From SIG299 sp964544055 (GTDB taxonomy: Bacteria > Bacillota > Clostridia > Lachnospirales > Lachnospiraceae), in NCBI GenBank assembly GCA_964544055.1, contig CAZJAA010000004.1, positions 1-64,000 on the forward strand: a DNA stretch of 64,000 bases. The letters run 5' to 3'. Positions 27,531 to 35,964 of this stretch are shown piece by piece (within the stretch, counting starts at the first letter, position 1; each line of letters starts with the position of its first letter). The translations under genes and the position numbers were made by a program. Below the pieces are notes generated by a model, which did no database searches, was not told the origin of the DNA, and worked only from the letters and a program-made list of their open reading frames with translations.

Positions 27531-28360
27531 AGAAATAATTCGCCGTCAAATACAGTTACCGCAGGACCTGTCATAAAGAGATGACCACTTTCTTTATCAT
27601 ATTTGATATGCAGATCACCGCCCAACAAATGTACGGTTACTTCCTCCTTTGTTTTTCCATTCAATATGCAGGCATATACGCTGGCACAGGCACCTGTTCC
27701 ACAGGCAAGCGTTTCACCGCTTCCACGTTCCCACACACGCATATTAATTTCCTGTTCATCGAACACCTGAATAAATTCTGTATTGGTACGTTCCGGAAAC
27801 ATCGGATGATGTTCAAATTCCGGTCCGATACTTGCAATATCTACCGCAGCGGTATCTTCTACAAACGTAACCGCATGTGGATTTCCCATGGAAACACAGG
27901 TGATTTCATACTGCCTGCCACAGACTTCTACCGGTTTTGCTACAACAGCATCGCCTTCTGACACAACCGGCACAAGCTCCGCTTTAACCTCCGGTGCTCC
28001 CATATCTACCGTTACGCTTGCCACTTTTCCATTTTCCACATGAAGCTTTAATATTTTAATTCCGGCAAGTGTTTCCACTGTAATAACGTTCTTTGTAACC
28101 AATCCGTAATCGTAGGCATATTTTCCTACGCAACGTACCCCATTTCCGCACATTTGTGACTGGGAGCCATCCGCATTGTACATTATCATTTTTACATCTG
28201 CCACTTCGGAAGGGCAAATTAAAATCAAACCATCTGAGCCAATGCCAAAATTCCGGTTGCTTACCTTTATTGCAAGATTAGCCGCATCTTCTACCGTTTC
28301 CTTAAAACAATTGATATATACATAATCATTTCCGCAGCCTTGCATCTTTGTAAACTTCAT
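27527..28360 (-). CDS. dapF: Diaminopimelate epimerase
   Basis: Converts LL- to meso-diaminopimelate for lysine and peptidoglycan synthesis by a two-base, two-Cys mechanism. Both Cys are present: MCGNGVRCVGKYAYD near residue 72 and LACGTGACASVYA near 217. The N-terminal MQGCGNDYVY is typical. Length 277 aa is normal and GGAGG precedes the ATG. It is the first gene of the dapF-LtaS-like-SH3/C39 string. Confidence 0.97.
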   Translation of the reverse strand: MKFTKMQGCGNDYVYINCFKETVEDAANLAIKVSNRNFGIGSDGLILICPSEVADVKMIMYNADGSQSQMCGNGVRCVGKYAYDYGLVTKNVITVETLAGIKILKLHVENGKVASVTVDMGAPEVKAELVPVVSEGDAVVAKPVEVCGRQYEITCVSMGNPHAVTFVEDTAAVDIASIGPEFEHHPMFPERTNTEFIQVFDEQEINMRVWERGSGETLACGTGACASVYACILNGKTKEEVTVHLLGGDLHIKYDKESGHLFMTGPAVTVFDGELFL

Positions 28361-28406
28361 TCCGCTTCCTCCTTAGGACGATTTTTGATAATCATAGCAC
28401 AAAAGC

Positions 28407-28446
28407 AGAAAAAGGGAAAGCCCTTTTTCTGGCTTTCCCTTTTTCT
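28407..28446 (-). terminator. Terminator hairpin after the DUF4956 gene
   Basis: A perfect 16-bp stem, AGAAAAAGGGAAAGCC (28407-28422) and GGCTTTCCCTTTTTCT (28431-28446), with an 8-nt loop. The T-rich arm suits minus-strand termination of the VTC-DUF4956 transcript before the dapF start. It abuts repeat copy 2. Confidence 0.75.
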
Positions 28447-28573
28447 GTAATAGGAAATTGCGATTTCCCATTACAGAAAAACGCTCCGCTTTGGATGCAC
28501 ACCCATGCGAAAAGAAAATAGCCGCAAGCGACTGCGCTCAGCGCAAGAATATACCTTGGCACATTCTTTGTTC
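28447..28573 (+). repeat. Dispersed palindromic intergenic element, copy 2
   Basis: The second copy of the element at 1013-1141, in inverted orientation. It shares the end palindrome (GTAATAGGAAATTGC...), the central TTTGGATGCACAC, AGAAAATAG, CGCAAG and ACTGCGCTC blocks, and CCTTGGCACATTCTT at the other end. The first palindrome has paired substitutions relative to copy 1 (outer ATGTAAT/ATTACAT there, CTGTAAT/ATTACAG here), which keeps the hairpin. It lies between the dapF start and the DUF4956 stop. Confidence 0.75.
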
Positions 28574-28618
28574 TGCATACTGTTCAAAAAATCAGAAAAA
28601 TCCCTGAAATTTTGTTGT

Positions 28619-29302
28619 TTACAAGCCCTGCGGCATTTCAACCCTGCTTAATATAACGGTCAGATTTCCATTTCTGCACCGTATGCTGTCTAAAAACTGT
28701 TTTTCATTCATCCCTTTTTTGAAATGCACACGGTACGTCAGTTCGTAAAGCGTTCCCATATTGGTTGTTTTTATTTTTTCCAAAGAAGTTTTCATTGTAT
28801 ATTCTTTAAAAATATCATCAAATACTCCTTGATAATCCATATCCTCCGGAATCAGGATGCGAAGCTGTCTGCATTCCGAACGGATGAGAGCTGCTCCAGC
28901 ATAATGAACAAGAATTACTAAAGCAGAAAGCACTACGACAACCGCAAAGCCAAGAGTCAGATACCCAAGTCCACAGGCAAGCCCGGATGCCATTGCCATA
29001 AATACAAAAGCAATGTCCTTACCATCCCCCGGAACGCTGCGGTAACGAACCAGTGCAAAAATTCCCGCAATGGAAAATGCCCTTGCCACATTACTTCCGA
29101 CCAGCACAATAACCACGGCAACTACTGCCGGAATCATCACCATACTCAAAAAGAAGCTTCTGCTTCGTTGCTCTTTTTTACATACTACCAGATATGTCCC
29201 ACCAATTATTAAACCAAAAAATGCTGCCAAAAGCATAGAAATCAGTGTTGTTTTTATATCTATTGACGTATCCTCCACAAATCCAAATACCTTCTCTATC
29301 AT
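28619..29302 (-). CDS. DUF4956 membrane protein
   Basis: A 227-residue protein with four hydrophobic segments in the first 140 residues (about 20-40, 50-72, 75-90 with RAFSIAGIFALVRYRS, and 98-138) followed by a cytoplasmic ferredoxin-like domain. The signature GIFALVRYRSVPGDGKDIAFVF marks DUF4956. This family occurs beside VTC polyphosphate polymerase genes, as here, where the genes overlap by ATGA. It may handle a polyphosphate or surface product, but this is inference. Confidence 0.87.
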   Translation of the reverse strand: MIEKVFGFVEDTSIDIKTTLISMLLAAFFGLIIGGTYLVVCKKEQRSRSFFLSMVMIPAVVAVVIVLVGSNVARAFSIAGIFALVRYRSVPGDGKDIAFVFMAMASGLACGLGYLTLGFAVVVVLSALVILVHYAGAALIRSECRQLRILIPEDMDYQGVFDDIFKEYTMKTSLEKIKTTNMGTLYELTYRVHFKKGMNEKQFLDSIRCRNGNLTVILSRVEMPQGL

Positions 29303-30045
29303 TCTTCCTGCTCTCCTTTGTTGTTTATTCTACAGCCATTTGCCACAAAATTTTTATATTCTGTTCCATATTTTGAAAAAGATGCCGGATAAATTGCAAG
29401 TTCGGAAAGAATCTGCGTCATCCACAACGGCATGGCTTTTTCAATTTTAACTTCCATAATCCATTCATCCTCCTGTAACAGCTTATCGCCGTAAATTCCA
29501 AAATGAAGTCCCAGGTCATACCGACGTGTCGTAATATTTTGGTCAAAGGTCACGCGGAAATCCCTGTTGTCCTTAGCAAACATGGCGCATCGGTCATAGG
29601 ATAAAAATACCTTGGGTGACAGTTCCATACGATGAAGCATATAGTCAATTTCGTTTAAAACCTGACCGTTCATATAAGATTTCAGTTCCGGTTTTTCTTT
29701 ACTCTGAATATACTCATACGCTTCTCCAAGAACAAGCTTTGTACGCCTTTTGTTAACCAGTCGCTTATATTTTTTCTTGATTTCCAGAAATACCATATCT
29801 TCTGAATTTCTGATGCCGTAGCTGCGCAGACGGAGTTTTTCTTTATAGGCACTGCCCTCTATGGACTTCCGAATCAAATAGTTATCCGGCGTATCATAGT
29901 AAATATTGCAGATTGTATAAAATTCTCCATTTCTGCTGTGTTCGTCTGCTTCCATGTACGGAGCAAGACGTTCTCTTAATTTATGATATGTATCCTCCCG
30001 AATCCGGTATTTTTTTTCATACCGGTTAAAAACCTCAATTGCCAT
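29299..30045 (-). CDS. VTC-domain polyphosphate polymerase-like protein
   Basis: VTC domains form a basic tunnel that makes polyphosphate from ATP. The 248-residue protein is essentially only this domain: RYEKKYRI at the start, IYYDTPDN, EKLRLRSYG, VFLEIKKKY, NKRRTKL, RVTFDQNI, and the acidic metal region WIMEVKIEKAMPLW, ending FSKYGTEY. The tunnel Arg/Lys pattern and the metal Glu are kept, so activity is plausible. GGAG is upstream of the ATG, and the stop overlaps the DUF4956 start. Confidence 0.9.
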   Translation of the reverse strand: MAIEVFNRYEKKYRIREDTYHKLRERLAPYMEADEHSRNGEFYTICNIYYDTPDNYLIRKSIEGSAYKEKLRLRSYGIRNSEDMVFLEIKKKYKRLVNKRRTKLVLGEAYEYIQSKEKPELKSYMNGQVLNEIDYMLHRMELSPKVFLSYDRCAMFAKDNRDFRVTFDQNITTRRYDLGLHFGIYGDKLLQEDEWIMEVKIEKAMPLWMTQILSELAIYPASFSKYGTEYKNFVANGCRINNKGEQEE

Positions 30046-30170
30046 TTTTTTCTCCGTTTAATATGATATACTTCCAAATAAAGTTCTCTCTTACTCATTA
30101 TAGCACAAAAAAGAAGAAAAAAATATGGTTATTTTGTGTTTTTTTCGTGTATTTGAAACTTTTTTTAATT

Positions 30171-31010
30171 TTACAGCAGTCCTCGCAGAATTTCCTCCAC
30201 CTGCAGGCTCGTGTTTCGTTCCAGTTCCGCCGCAGCAGCCTCTGCATCCTGTTGTCTGCGATTTTCCACCTCCTGCTTGAGCTTCATTACATCCTGACGG
30301 ACTTTTCGTTCCACCTCCGGGCGACGGTGTGCCACAACACGCTTCTGCTGTTTTGCCGCAAGCCTTCTTAGTCTTTCCTGTTCCTTTTCCTGTCGTCTTA
30401 GCATTTTTCTCTGCTCCTGATATGCCCTCTCATCAATCACCTGCAATTGTGCATCCAGCACCGCCTTTGTCTGACGCAATTCTTCCCGGTTCTTCCCCCA
30501 GACATGATACTCATGTTCCAGCCGTACCTGCAAATAATTTTCAAGATAATCACACATGCCGCTTTTTACAGCATTTACCTTGGAAGATATCATACAGACT
30601 CCATCCACCAAAAGTAATGCCGCACTTGTCCATATTCCCTGAAACATGGCGAGAAGCACCGTTTCCGTAGAGGCTCCTTTTACGCAGCTGTACATGGCAT
30701 CCGCAGCACCAAGCAGCAGACACAGACTTACCAGTTCTATGTGCAGTCCTAGAAAAAATGTAGCTGGAATACCCAATACCCTGCGTTCTGCAAAAAAATT
30801 TTCCACAAAGCTTTCGACATTTGGAACACCAAGCATTGCCTGATAACGCAAAATAAACTGCTCTTTCATTTTTAACATCCACTGATTTTTGGTTGTTTTC
30901 ATACGTTTTAAAGCTCTCAGCAGCATTTTGAAATAGCCTGCCAGAGCAATTCTTAGTACACAGCCCAGAATACATGCTGCAATTGTGCTGTAATAAAGTG
31001 CCTGTCCCAT
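30171..31010 (-). CDS. Membrane protein with C-terminal coiled coil, unrecognised
   Basis: A 279-residue protein starting MGQALYYSTIAACILG, with GGAGGG seven bases upstream of the ATG at 31008-31010. It has an N-terminal membrane helix (about 6-28), two more near 85-110 and 120-140, and a long charged C-terminal half from about 180 (RRQEKEQERLRRLAAKQQK) predicted as coiled coil. I know no named family. It lies just upstream of the VTC/DUF4956 pair (125 bp gap) and may be cotranscribed with it. Confidence 0.75.
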   Translation of the reverse strand: MGQALYYSTIAACILGCVLRIALAGYFKMLLRALKRMKTTKNQWMLKMKEQFILRYQAMLGVPNVESFVENFFAERRVLGIPATFFLGLHIELVSLCLLLGAADAMYSCVKGASTETVLLAMFQGIWTSAALLLVDGVCMISSKVNAVKSGMCDYLENYLQVRLEHEYHVWGKNREELRQTKAVLDAQLQVIDERAYQEQRKMLRRQEKEQERLRRLAAKQQKRVVAHRRPEVERKVRQDVMKLKQEVENRRQQDAEAAAAELERNTSLQVEEILRGLL

Positions 31011-31088
31011 AGTAACCCTCCTGTTCATTCCTTTTATTTCCAGTCTTATCATACAATGACAGAAAGTTATTTTTTGTCGAAGTCCGGA

Positions 31089-31127
31089 AAAAAATAAAAA
31101 AGAGAGTGACAAAAATATGCCACTCCC
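31089..31127 (-). terminator. Terminator after the TrmH-family gene
   Basis: On the minus strand GAGTGGCA and TGTCACTC (plus coordinates 31118-31125 and 31104-31111) form a stem followed by TCTTTTTT. It lies 7 bp past the methyltransferase stop. Confidence 0.8.
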
Positions 31128-31133
31128 GACTCT

Positions 31134-31916
31134 TTATGACAGCTTCTGCTTCCGAAAGGCTTCATACATCAGCAACGCTGCGGCTACCGCTGCGTTTAAT
31201 GACTCTACATTGCCTGCCATAGGAATCAGCACTTTTTCCTCTGCCGCATCTGACGCTTCCTCCGAAAGACCGTTTGCCTCGTTTCCGATGAGAATTCCCA
31301 CTTTTCCGCTGTAATCTGCTTTGTCAAAGGTTTTCTGCCCTTTCAGATGTGCTGCAAGCAGGCGCACTCCCTGCATTTTAAGAGTTTTCAGCAATTCATT
31401 AAAATCTTCTGCATAAACAAATGGTACGCGGTACACAGCTCCCATGGTTGAACGTATCACCTTGGGATTATAAATATCCACCGATTCTTTGCTTAAAATA
31501 ACACCGGCTACTCCGGCTGCTTCTGCCGTGCGGATGATGGTTCCAAGATTTCCGGGATCCCTTACGTTTTCCAAAAGCACTAGTGTTCCTGCTTTTTCAA
31601 TCATGTCCTCTACAGAATACTCCGGCATCTTCACGATTGCCAGCACCCCCTGCGGGGTAACTGTTTCTGCCATAGCATCAAAAACCGAATCTGCTACAAT
31701 TTCATACGGTATCTGCGGCATAGGTCTGTTATTATATTGTTCTTTCCAGTAGCTGTCGGAGAAATACGCCTTTACTATCTTTGATGGATTCCTGCAGATT
31801 TCCTCAAACATTTTTCTACCCTCTATTACAAAGGTCCTTTTTTCTTTTCTTTCCTTGCTCTTCTTTAACAATGCAGAAATTTCTTTCATCTGCACATTGG
31901 ATGTACTTGTAATCAT
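31134..31916 (-). CDS. TrmH/SpoU-family RNA 2'-O-methyltransferase
   Basis: SPOUT-fold enzyme that methylates ribose 2'-OH in rRNA or tRNA using SAM. The 260-aa protein has an N-terminal L30e-like substrate domain and the three knot motifs: motif 1 NVRDPGNLGTIIRTAEAAG, motif 2 GILIGNEANGLS, and motif 3 IPMAGNVESLNAAVAAALLMYE. It resembles the RlmB/TrmH group in Firmicutes; the target nucleotide cannot be told. Confidence 0.94.
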   Translation of the reverse strand: MITSTSNVQMKEISALLKKSKERKEKRTFVIEGRKMFEEICRNPSKIVKAYFSDSYWKEQYNNRPMPQIPYEIVADSVFDAMAETVTPQGVLAIVKMPEYSVEDMIEKAGTLVLLENVRDPGNLGTIIRTAEAAGVAGVILSKESVDIYNPKVIRSTMGAVYRVPFVYAEDFNELLKTLKMQGVRLLAAHLKGQKTFDKADYSGKVGILIGNEANGLSEEASDAAEEKVLIPMAGNVESLNAAVAAALLMYEAFRKQKLS

Positions 31917-32116
31917 AGCTTCCTCATTCCGGCATACCTCATATCAAATCAATTTGCGCAACCGCTGCAATCCATTAATCCGGTATGCCATCGTTTTTCT
32001 ACATAGTCATTTGTGCAGTTGTTGCACAAAAATCAGATTTATCTTATCATAAAAACATACTTCCTGCAACCACAGATGCCTGTTTCTTCCTGATTTTTCA
32101 CTTTTTTTTTGCGTTT

Positions 32117-32326
32117 CTATTCCGTTTTTGCTGCCTTTGGCTGAAAGTGATATGCCTTATCATAATTATTCCACTGATTTTCCGTTAGCGGTGCTGTCGG
32201 TACTGAGCCGGTGCAGTCCGAAGCAGATGCACAATTTCCAAGTTCAAATGCCTCATCTAACTGCATCTCCCTCTTTTTTTCCTGACAAAGTTCTGTCGCT
32301 GTTTTTTTCAGACTCTTATTTTTCAT
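32117..32326 (-). CDS. Small Cys-containing protein, unrecognised
   Basis: A 69-residue protein with a Lys/Glu-rich N-terminal helix (KKTATELCQEKKREMQLDEAFELG) broken here for brevity, then a short segment with two Cys (CASASDCTG) and an aromatic tail NQWNNYDKAYHFQP. AAGGA lies about ten bases ahead of the ATG. It is divergent from the cobalamin riboswitch unit, separated by about 110 bp. No function recognised. The 200 bp between it and the methyltransferase start holds only small inverted repeats (GGCATACC/GGTATGCC at 31932-31987). Confidence 0.6.
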   Translation of the reverse strand: MKNKSLKKTATELCQEKKREMQLDEAFELGNCASASDCTGSVPTAPLTENQWNNYDKAYHFQPKAAKTE

Positions 32327-32434
32327 AGTGCAGCTTCCTTTCTGTTTTATTATTTCCCTGCCTTGATAGGTTTTGCAAAAAAAGCAAAAAAATTCGTAGC
32401 TACGTCCTGCTTTTCAAAATTAAAAAAACAGCTT

Positions 32435-32463
32435 TTGACATTCCAAAGACAGAGTGGTATACT
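32435..32463 (+). promoter_or_regulatory. Sigma-A promoter of the cobalamin riboswitch unit
   Basis: A perfect -35 TTGACA (32435-32440), 17-bp spacer and -10 TATACT (32458-32463), placing the start near 32470 at the 5' edge of the riboswitch. Confidence 0.85.
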
Positions 32464-32473
32464 GTTACCGTTT

Positions 32474-32672
32474 TGAGTGGTCTGTGTTTCTTTTTCGGAA
32501 ATGGACAGACATAATAGGGAAACAGGTGTAAGTCCTGTACGGTCCCGCCGCTGTAAATGGAAAGCGGTCATCATATGTCACTGAAAAACAGTTGGAACCG
32601 GTTTTTTGGGAAGACGATGAACGCACTGTGATGCTCACTGAATCCATAAGTCAGAAGACCTGCTCAGAACGA
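32474..32672 (+). ncRNA. Cobalamin (B12) riboswitch
   Basis: Core sequences of the class are present: GGGAAACAGGTGTAAGTCC (32517-32535), GTCCCGCCGCTGTAA (about 32542-32556) and the B12 box AGTCAGAAGACCTGC (about 32649-32663). No terminator hairpin with a T-run follows, and the ribosome site of the next gene (AAGGAG at about 32700) is close to the 3' end, so control is probably at translation. B12 binding should turn the downstream uptake genes off. Confidence 0.95.
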
Positions 32673-32714
32673 AATACACTCAAACCACGAGGATATGGTA
32701 AAGGAGAAAAGAAC

Positions 32715-33113
32715 ATGAAAAATAACAAAAAGAAAGTGGCACTGCTGGCATGCTTATTTGTCGCCGTAGTTGCCGTATTTGGCGCAATTTATTTTGCATT
32801 GCGTCCAACCGGCTCCGAGGGAACTAAAAAATTCACTCTGGAAGTTGTATTAGCAGATGGCTCTTCCACAGAGCACAAGATATCCACAGATGCCGAATTT
32901 CTTGGAGAAGCCTTGCTTTCCAAAGGACTGATTGATGGTTCTACCAGCGAGTATGGTCTGTACGTTACCACGGTAAATGGCATTACGGCCAACAGTGACA
33001 ATCAGGAATGGTGGTGCTTAACCATTGATGGTGAAATGTCCATGTACGGTGCCGATCAGGTACCTGTTACCGATGGAGGACACTATGAATTCACTCTGAC
33101 GGTGGGCTGGTAA
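32715..33113 (+). CDS. DUF4430 membrane-anchored protein, cobalamin-regulated
   Basis: A 132-residue protein starting MKNNKKKVALLACLF with one N-terminal membrane helix (about residues 7-28) and an extracellular DUF4430 domain (about 38-132, including NQEWWCLTIDGEMSMYGADQ and the final HYEFTLTVGW). DUF4430 resembles the C-terminal domain of mammalian transcobalamin/intrinsic factor, which fits the B12 riboswitch upstream. It probably captures a corrinoid at the cell surface. It overlaps the next gene by one base (TAATG). The start at 32715 has GGAG upstream. Confidence 0.88.
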   Translation: MKNNKKKVALLACLFVAVVAVFGAIYFALRPTGSEGTKKFTLEVVLADGSSTEHKISTDAEFLGEALLSKGLIDGSTSEYGLYVTTVNGITANSDNQEWWCLTIDGEMSMYGADQVPVTDGGHYEFTLTVGW

Positions 33114-33616
33114 TGAAGCTCACCGTAAAGGAGGCAGTGCTGATCGCCCTGCTTTCTGCGCTGCTTTTTGTCTCTCAGGTAGGACTTGCATTTCTTCCGA
33201 ACATTGAAGTTGTTTCCCTGCTGGTCATCTTGTACACCATGTTTTTTAAGAAAAAAACGCTGTACATTATTTACATTTTCGTCCTGTTGGAAGGACTGAT
33301 GTATGGTTTTGGCATCTGGTGGATTATGTACCTGTATGTCTGGACTATTCTCTGGGGAATCACAATGCTTTTGAAAGACGGAAAAAGTCCTGTTATCTGG
33401 GCATTTATCAGCGGATTCTACGGTTTATCCTTTGGCACGCTTTGCTCGGTTCCATATTTTTTTACTGGTGGGGCACACATGGCAGTTTCCTGGATTATCA
33501 GCGGACTTTTTATGGACATTGTTCACGGAGTCGGCAACTTTTTCGTTGCACTGTTGCTGTTCCGACCGCTTTATACTGCTTTCCAAAAAATTTACCGTAC
33601 ATTTTATCAAAAATAA
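33113..33616 (+). CDS. ECF transporter substrate-binding (S) component, predicted corrinoid
   Basis: A 167-residue protein with about five to six membrane helices. ECF S-components bind a vitamin in the membrane and use a shared energising module (EcfAA'T), which is not in this window. The B12 riboswitch and the DUF4430 partner make cobalamin or a precursor the likely substrate. Start and stop codons of the two genes overlap, so expression is coupled. A strong terminator follows. Confidence 0.87.
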   Translation: MKLTVKEAVLIALLSALLFVSQVGLAFLPNIEVVSLLVILYTMFFKKKTLYIIYIFVLLEGLMYGFGIWWIMYLYVWTILWGITMLLKDGKSPVIWAFISGFYGLSFGTLCSVPYFFTGGAHMAVSWIISGLFMDIVHGVGNFFVALLLFRPLYTAFQKIYRTFYQK

Positions 33617-33622
33617 ACAGAG

Positions 33623-33661
33623 ATGGGGCCGGTGCAACTTCCGCACCAGCCCCATTTTTTA
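33623..33661 (+). terminator. Rho-independent terminator of the B12 uptake unit
   Basis: Stem ATGGGGC-C-GGTGC with GCACC-A-GCCCCAT (33623-33653) and a run of seven T. Confidence 0.92.
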
Positions 33662-33708
33662 GCTCTCGTCACGCACAGCTCATTTCAATAACATAAAAAT
33701 TACCTTTT

Positions 33709-35760
33709 TTAATGTTCTTCTACTATGAACACATAATATAAATCTGCATCATTTTCATTGTGTACCAGATGCCCATAATCACGGACATATTTAATTTTTC
33801 CGGTTTTTGTAATGATATGATACGTTACAAAATCCAGATTTGCATCACTTTCCGTAATCTGCTTTGCAATGCTCCGGCTTACCCTCGAATAATCATCCGG
33901 ATGAACCATTCCTGAAAAGGAGCCCTGCGTCAATTCCAGAAACTCGTCCAGGGTTTTGCATTCATAAATGCCAAGCAGCATTTCATTGACACTCAGGATT
34001 TTCTCTGTTTCATTGTCCGCATAGATAAAAAATCCGCCTGGAATCATGGACAGAATACTGTCTACACAAAAATTATCTTTTGGACTTCCTGTTATCAGGC
34101 TAACTTCTGCTACCGGCCATGTATCAAATAAAACTTTTCTGAATTTATCAAATTCGATTGGTCGTGAATAAAAATATCCTTGATGATAATTTGCGGAATA
34201 TTTTCCAATGAAATCCTTGATTTCCTGTGTTTCCACCCCCTCCAGACACACCGTCAGTCCAAGACGTTTTGCGCACTGTACCGTGGAATCCACAACTACA
34301 CGGTTGCTGCTTTTTCCAAGAATGTTTAATATAAAGGTTTGGTCAATTTTGACACAGGTAATTGGTAAATCACAAAGCAGATTGATGGTGGAATTTCCCG
34401 TACCATAATCATCAAGAGCAATTTTTATTCCCTCCTCACGGAAGAAGTTCAGCTGCTCCCGCAAATATTCTATGTCCAGATTTCGGCAACGTTCCGTTAA
34501 TTCAAGCTGCAAATTTTTCGCCGGAAAATCAAACTCTTTCAGAATCGAAATTACCTGCTCTTTAAATTCCGGTCGTTCCAACTGGCTATAGGACATATTT
34601 ACATTGATAAAAAAGCCCGGAATTTTTTTAATAATTTCTTTGGCATCTTCGATTGCTCTGCGAAGTACCCAGATACTTAAATCATAAAAACATGGATGTG
34701 ACTCTAAATGCGGTACAAAACGTCCCGGCGAAACTTCGCCGTAATACGGATTTCTAAAACGCAATAACGCCTCTGCACCAATAATTTTTCCGGTTACCGT
34801 AGAAACAAACGGCTGGTAGCAGAGATAAAAGCCCTCACAGTTATTACGGATTCCCGCTTTTACCGTGTCCAGAAGCTCCAGCATTTTATAATTATCTTCA
34901 TGGGATTCGTCATCAAAAACAACCATTTCATAGGAATTTTCCTCTTTTGCTTTTTCAAGAGCAGAAAGCAGACAGGAATATACCGTCTGGGAACTTACCC
35001 CATAATTTTTTGTATAAAGAGCACCTGCGCAGATTTCAATATTGACTGCACAACCATCCAGTGAAAAATTGGCAAGCCGCTCGCGTATTTTCCGAAAAAC
35101 TTCTTTTGCAAACTCCAGGTGGTTATTCTTAAATACAATTCCAAAGCTGATGCCGTCCAGACGGTACACCATGCCATCTTTTTTGACAACGTCTTTGATG
35201 ATGCCTGCCGTTTCATATAATGCCTTACTGCCGAAATCATAGCCATACAGTGCATTGATTCCGTTAAAATGTTTTATTTCGAGAGCCAGCAGCAGGCATT
35301 CCTTATTCTGCTTTTTTGTTCTGCTAACCTGCTTTAAAAAGCTTTGCAATTTAGGCAGTTCTGTAATGGCATCATGCATTTCACCGGCTTTATGGATTGT
35401 CATGGAGCCGGCAAACACCAATGGTTCGTTGTTGTCTCCGCAAATAATCTTTCCCTTGCCCGTGCATGGTACATATTCATTCTTTGCATTCCGGATTTGA
35501 TAAGTAAAGAAAAAGCTGTCACGCTTCATGGAAAAAACATCTTTCAGTTCCTGATCCCAATGTGCAAGGTCATCCGGATGTACCAGACTGCGGATAATTT
35601 TTGTGGTATTATGCAGAGTGATTCCCGGAAGTCCAAGATATTCTTCTGCCTCCCTGCTCCAATTGGAAACACCGGTTTCCAAATCTTCCACAAAGATAAA
35701 TTGACCTTCCGGAATATTGCTTATAATATTGAATAATTTTTCATTGAGCTTTGTTTCCAT
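33709..35760 (-). CDS. PAS-GGDEF(degenerate)-EAL-PAS c-di-GMP phosphodiesterase
   Basis: EAL enzymes hydrolyse cyclic-di-GMP to pGpG. Order: PAS at about residues 5-125, degenerate GGDEF at about 135-285 (GGDEF position reads RLDGISFG, so no cyclase activity expected), EAL at about 300-550, and a second PAS at about 565-683. The EAL domain keeps its metal and catalytic residues: AEALLRF, NVNMS, LELTE, ALDDYGTG, VKIDQTF, LEGVET and QGYFYSRP. No membrane helix, so cytosolic. The ATG at 35758-35760 has GAGGT seven bases ahead; one at 35796 adds twelve residues. Confidence 0.92.
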   Translation of the reverse strand: METKLNEKLFNIISNIPEGQFIFVEDLETGVSNWSREAEEYLGLPGITLHNTTKIIRSLVHPDDLAHWDQELKDVFSMKRDSFFFTYQIRNAKNEYVPCTGKGKIICGDNNEPLVFAGSMTIHKAGEMHDAITELPKLQSFLKQVSRTKKQNKECLLLALEIKHFNGINALYGYDFGSKALYETAGIIKDVVKKDGMVYRLDGISFGIVFKNNHLEFAKEVFRKIRERLANFSLDGCAVNIEICAGALYTKNYGVSSQTVYSCLLSALEKAKEENSYEMVVFDDESHEDNYKMLELLDTVKAGIRNNCEGFYLCYQPFVSTVTGKIIGAEALLRFRNPYYGEVSPGRFVPHLESHPCFYDLSIWVLRRAIEDAKEIIKKIPGFFINVNMSYSQLERPEFKEQVISILKEFDFPAKNLQLELTERCRNLDIEYLREQLNFFREEGIKIALDDYGTGNSTINLLCDLPITCVKIDQTFILNILGKSSNRVVVDSTVQCAKRLGLTVCLEGVETQEIKDFIGKYSANYHQGYFYSRPIEFDKFRKVLFDTWPVAEVSLITGSPKDNFCVDSILSMIPGGFFIYADNETEKILSVNEMLLGIYECKTLDEFLELTQGSFSGMVHPDDYSRVSRSIAKQITESDANLDFVTYHIITKTGKIKYVRDYGHLVHNENDADLYYVFIVEEH

Positions 35761-35964
35761 GACAGGAACCTCTTTTACCCCTTTTTCCTCTTGCATCTTT
35801 TTTATCCCCGTTTAAGCAGCACTCCCCTGCTGCCTTGGGAATAAAAAAACGACCGTGTTCGCTAAAAAGTACTGTATTTTATCCACACATTACTCTAGTA
35901 ACGCTTCACAGTAATCATTATATACCTTTTTCAGACCTTATGCAATAAAAAAAAGTTTTTTAAG

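Noticed and set aside
35880..35888. TTATCCACA, a perfect DnaA box, and a second at about 58725-58733
   Set aside because: Two single boxes far apart in a 64-kb AT-rich window are expected by chance; no cluster, AT-rich unwinding region or dnaA/dnaN genes.
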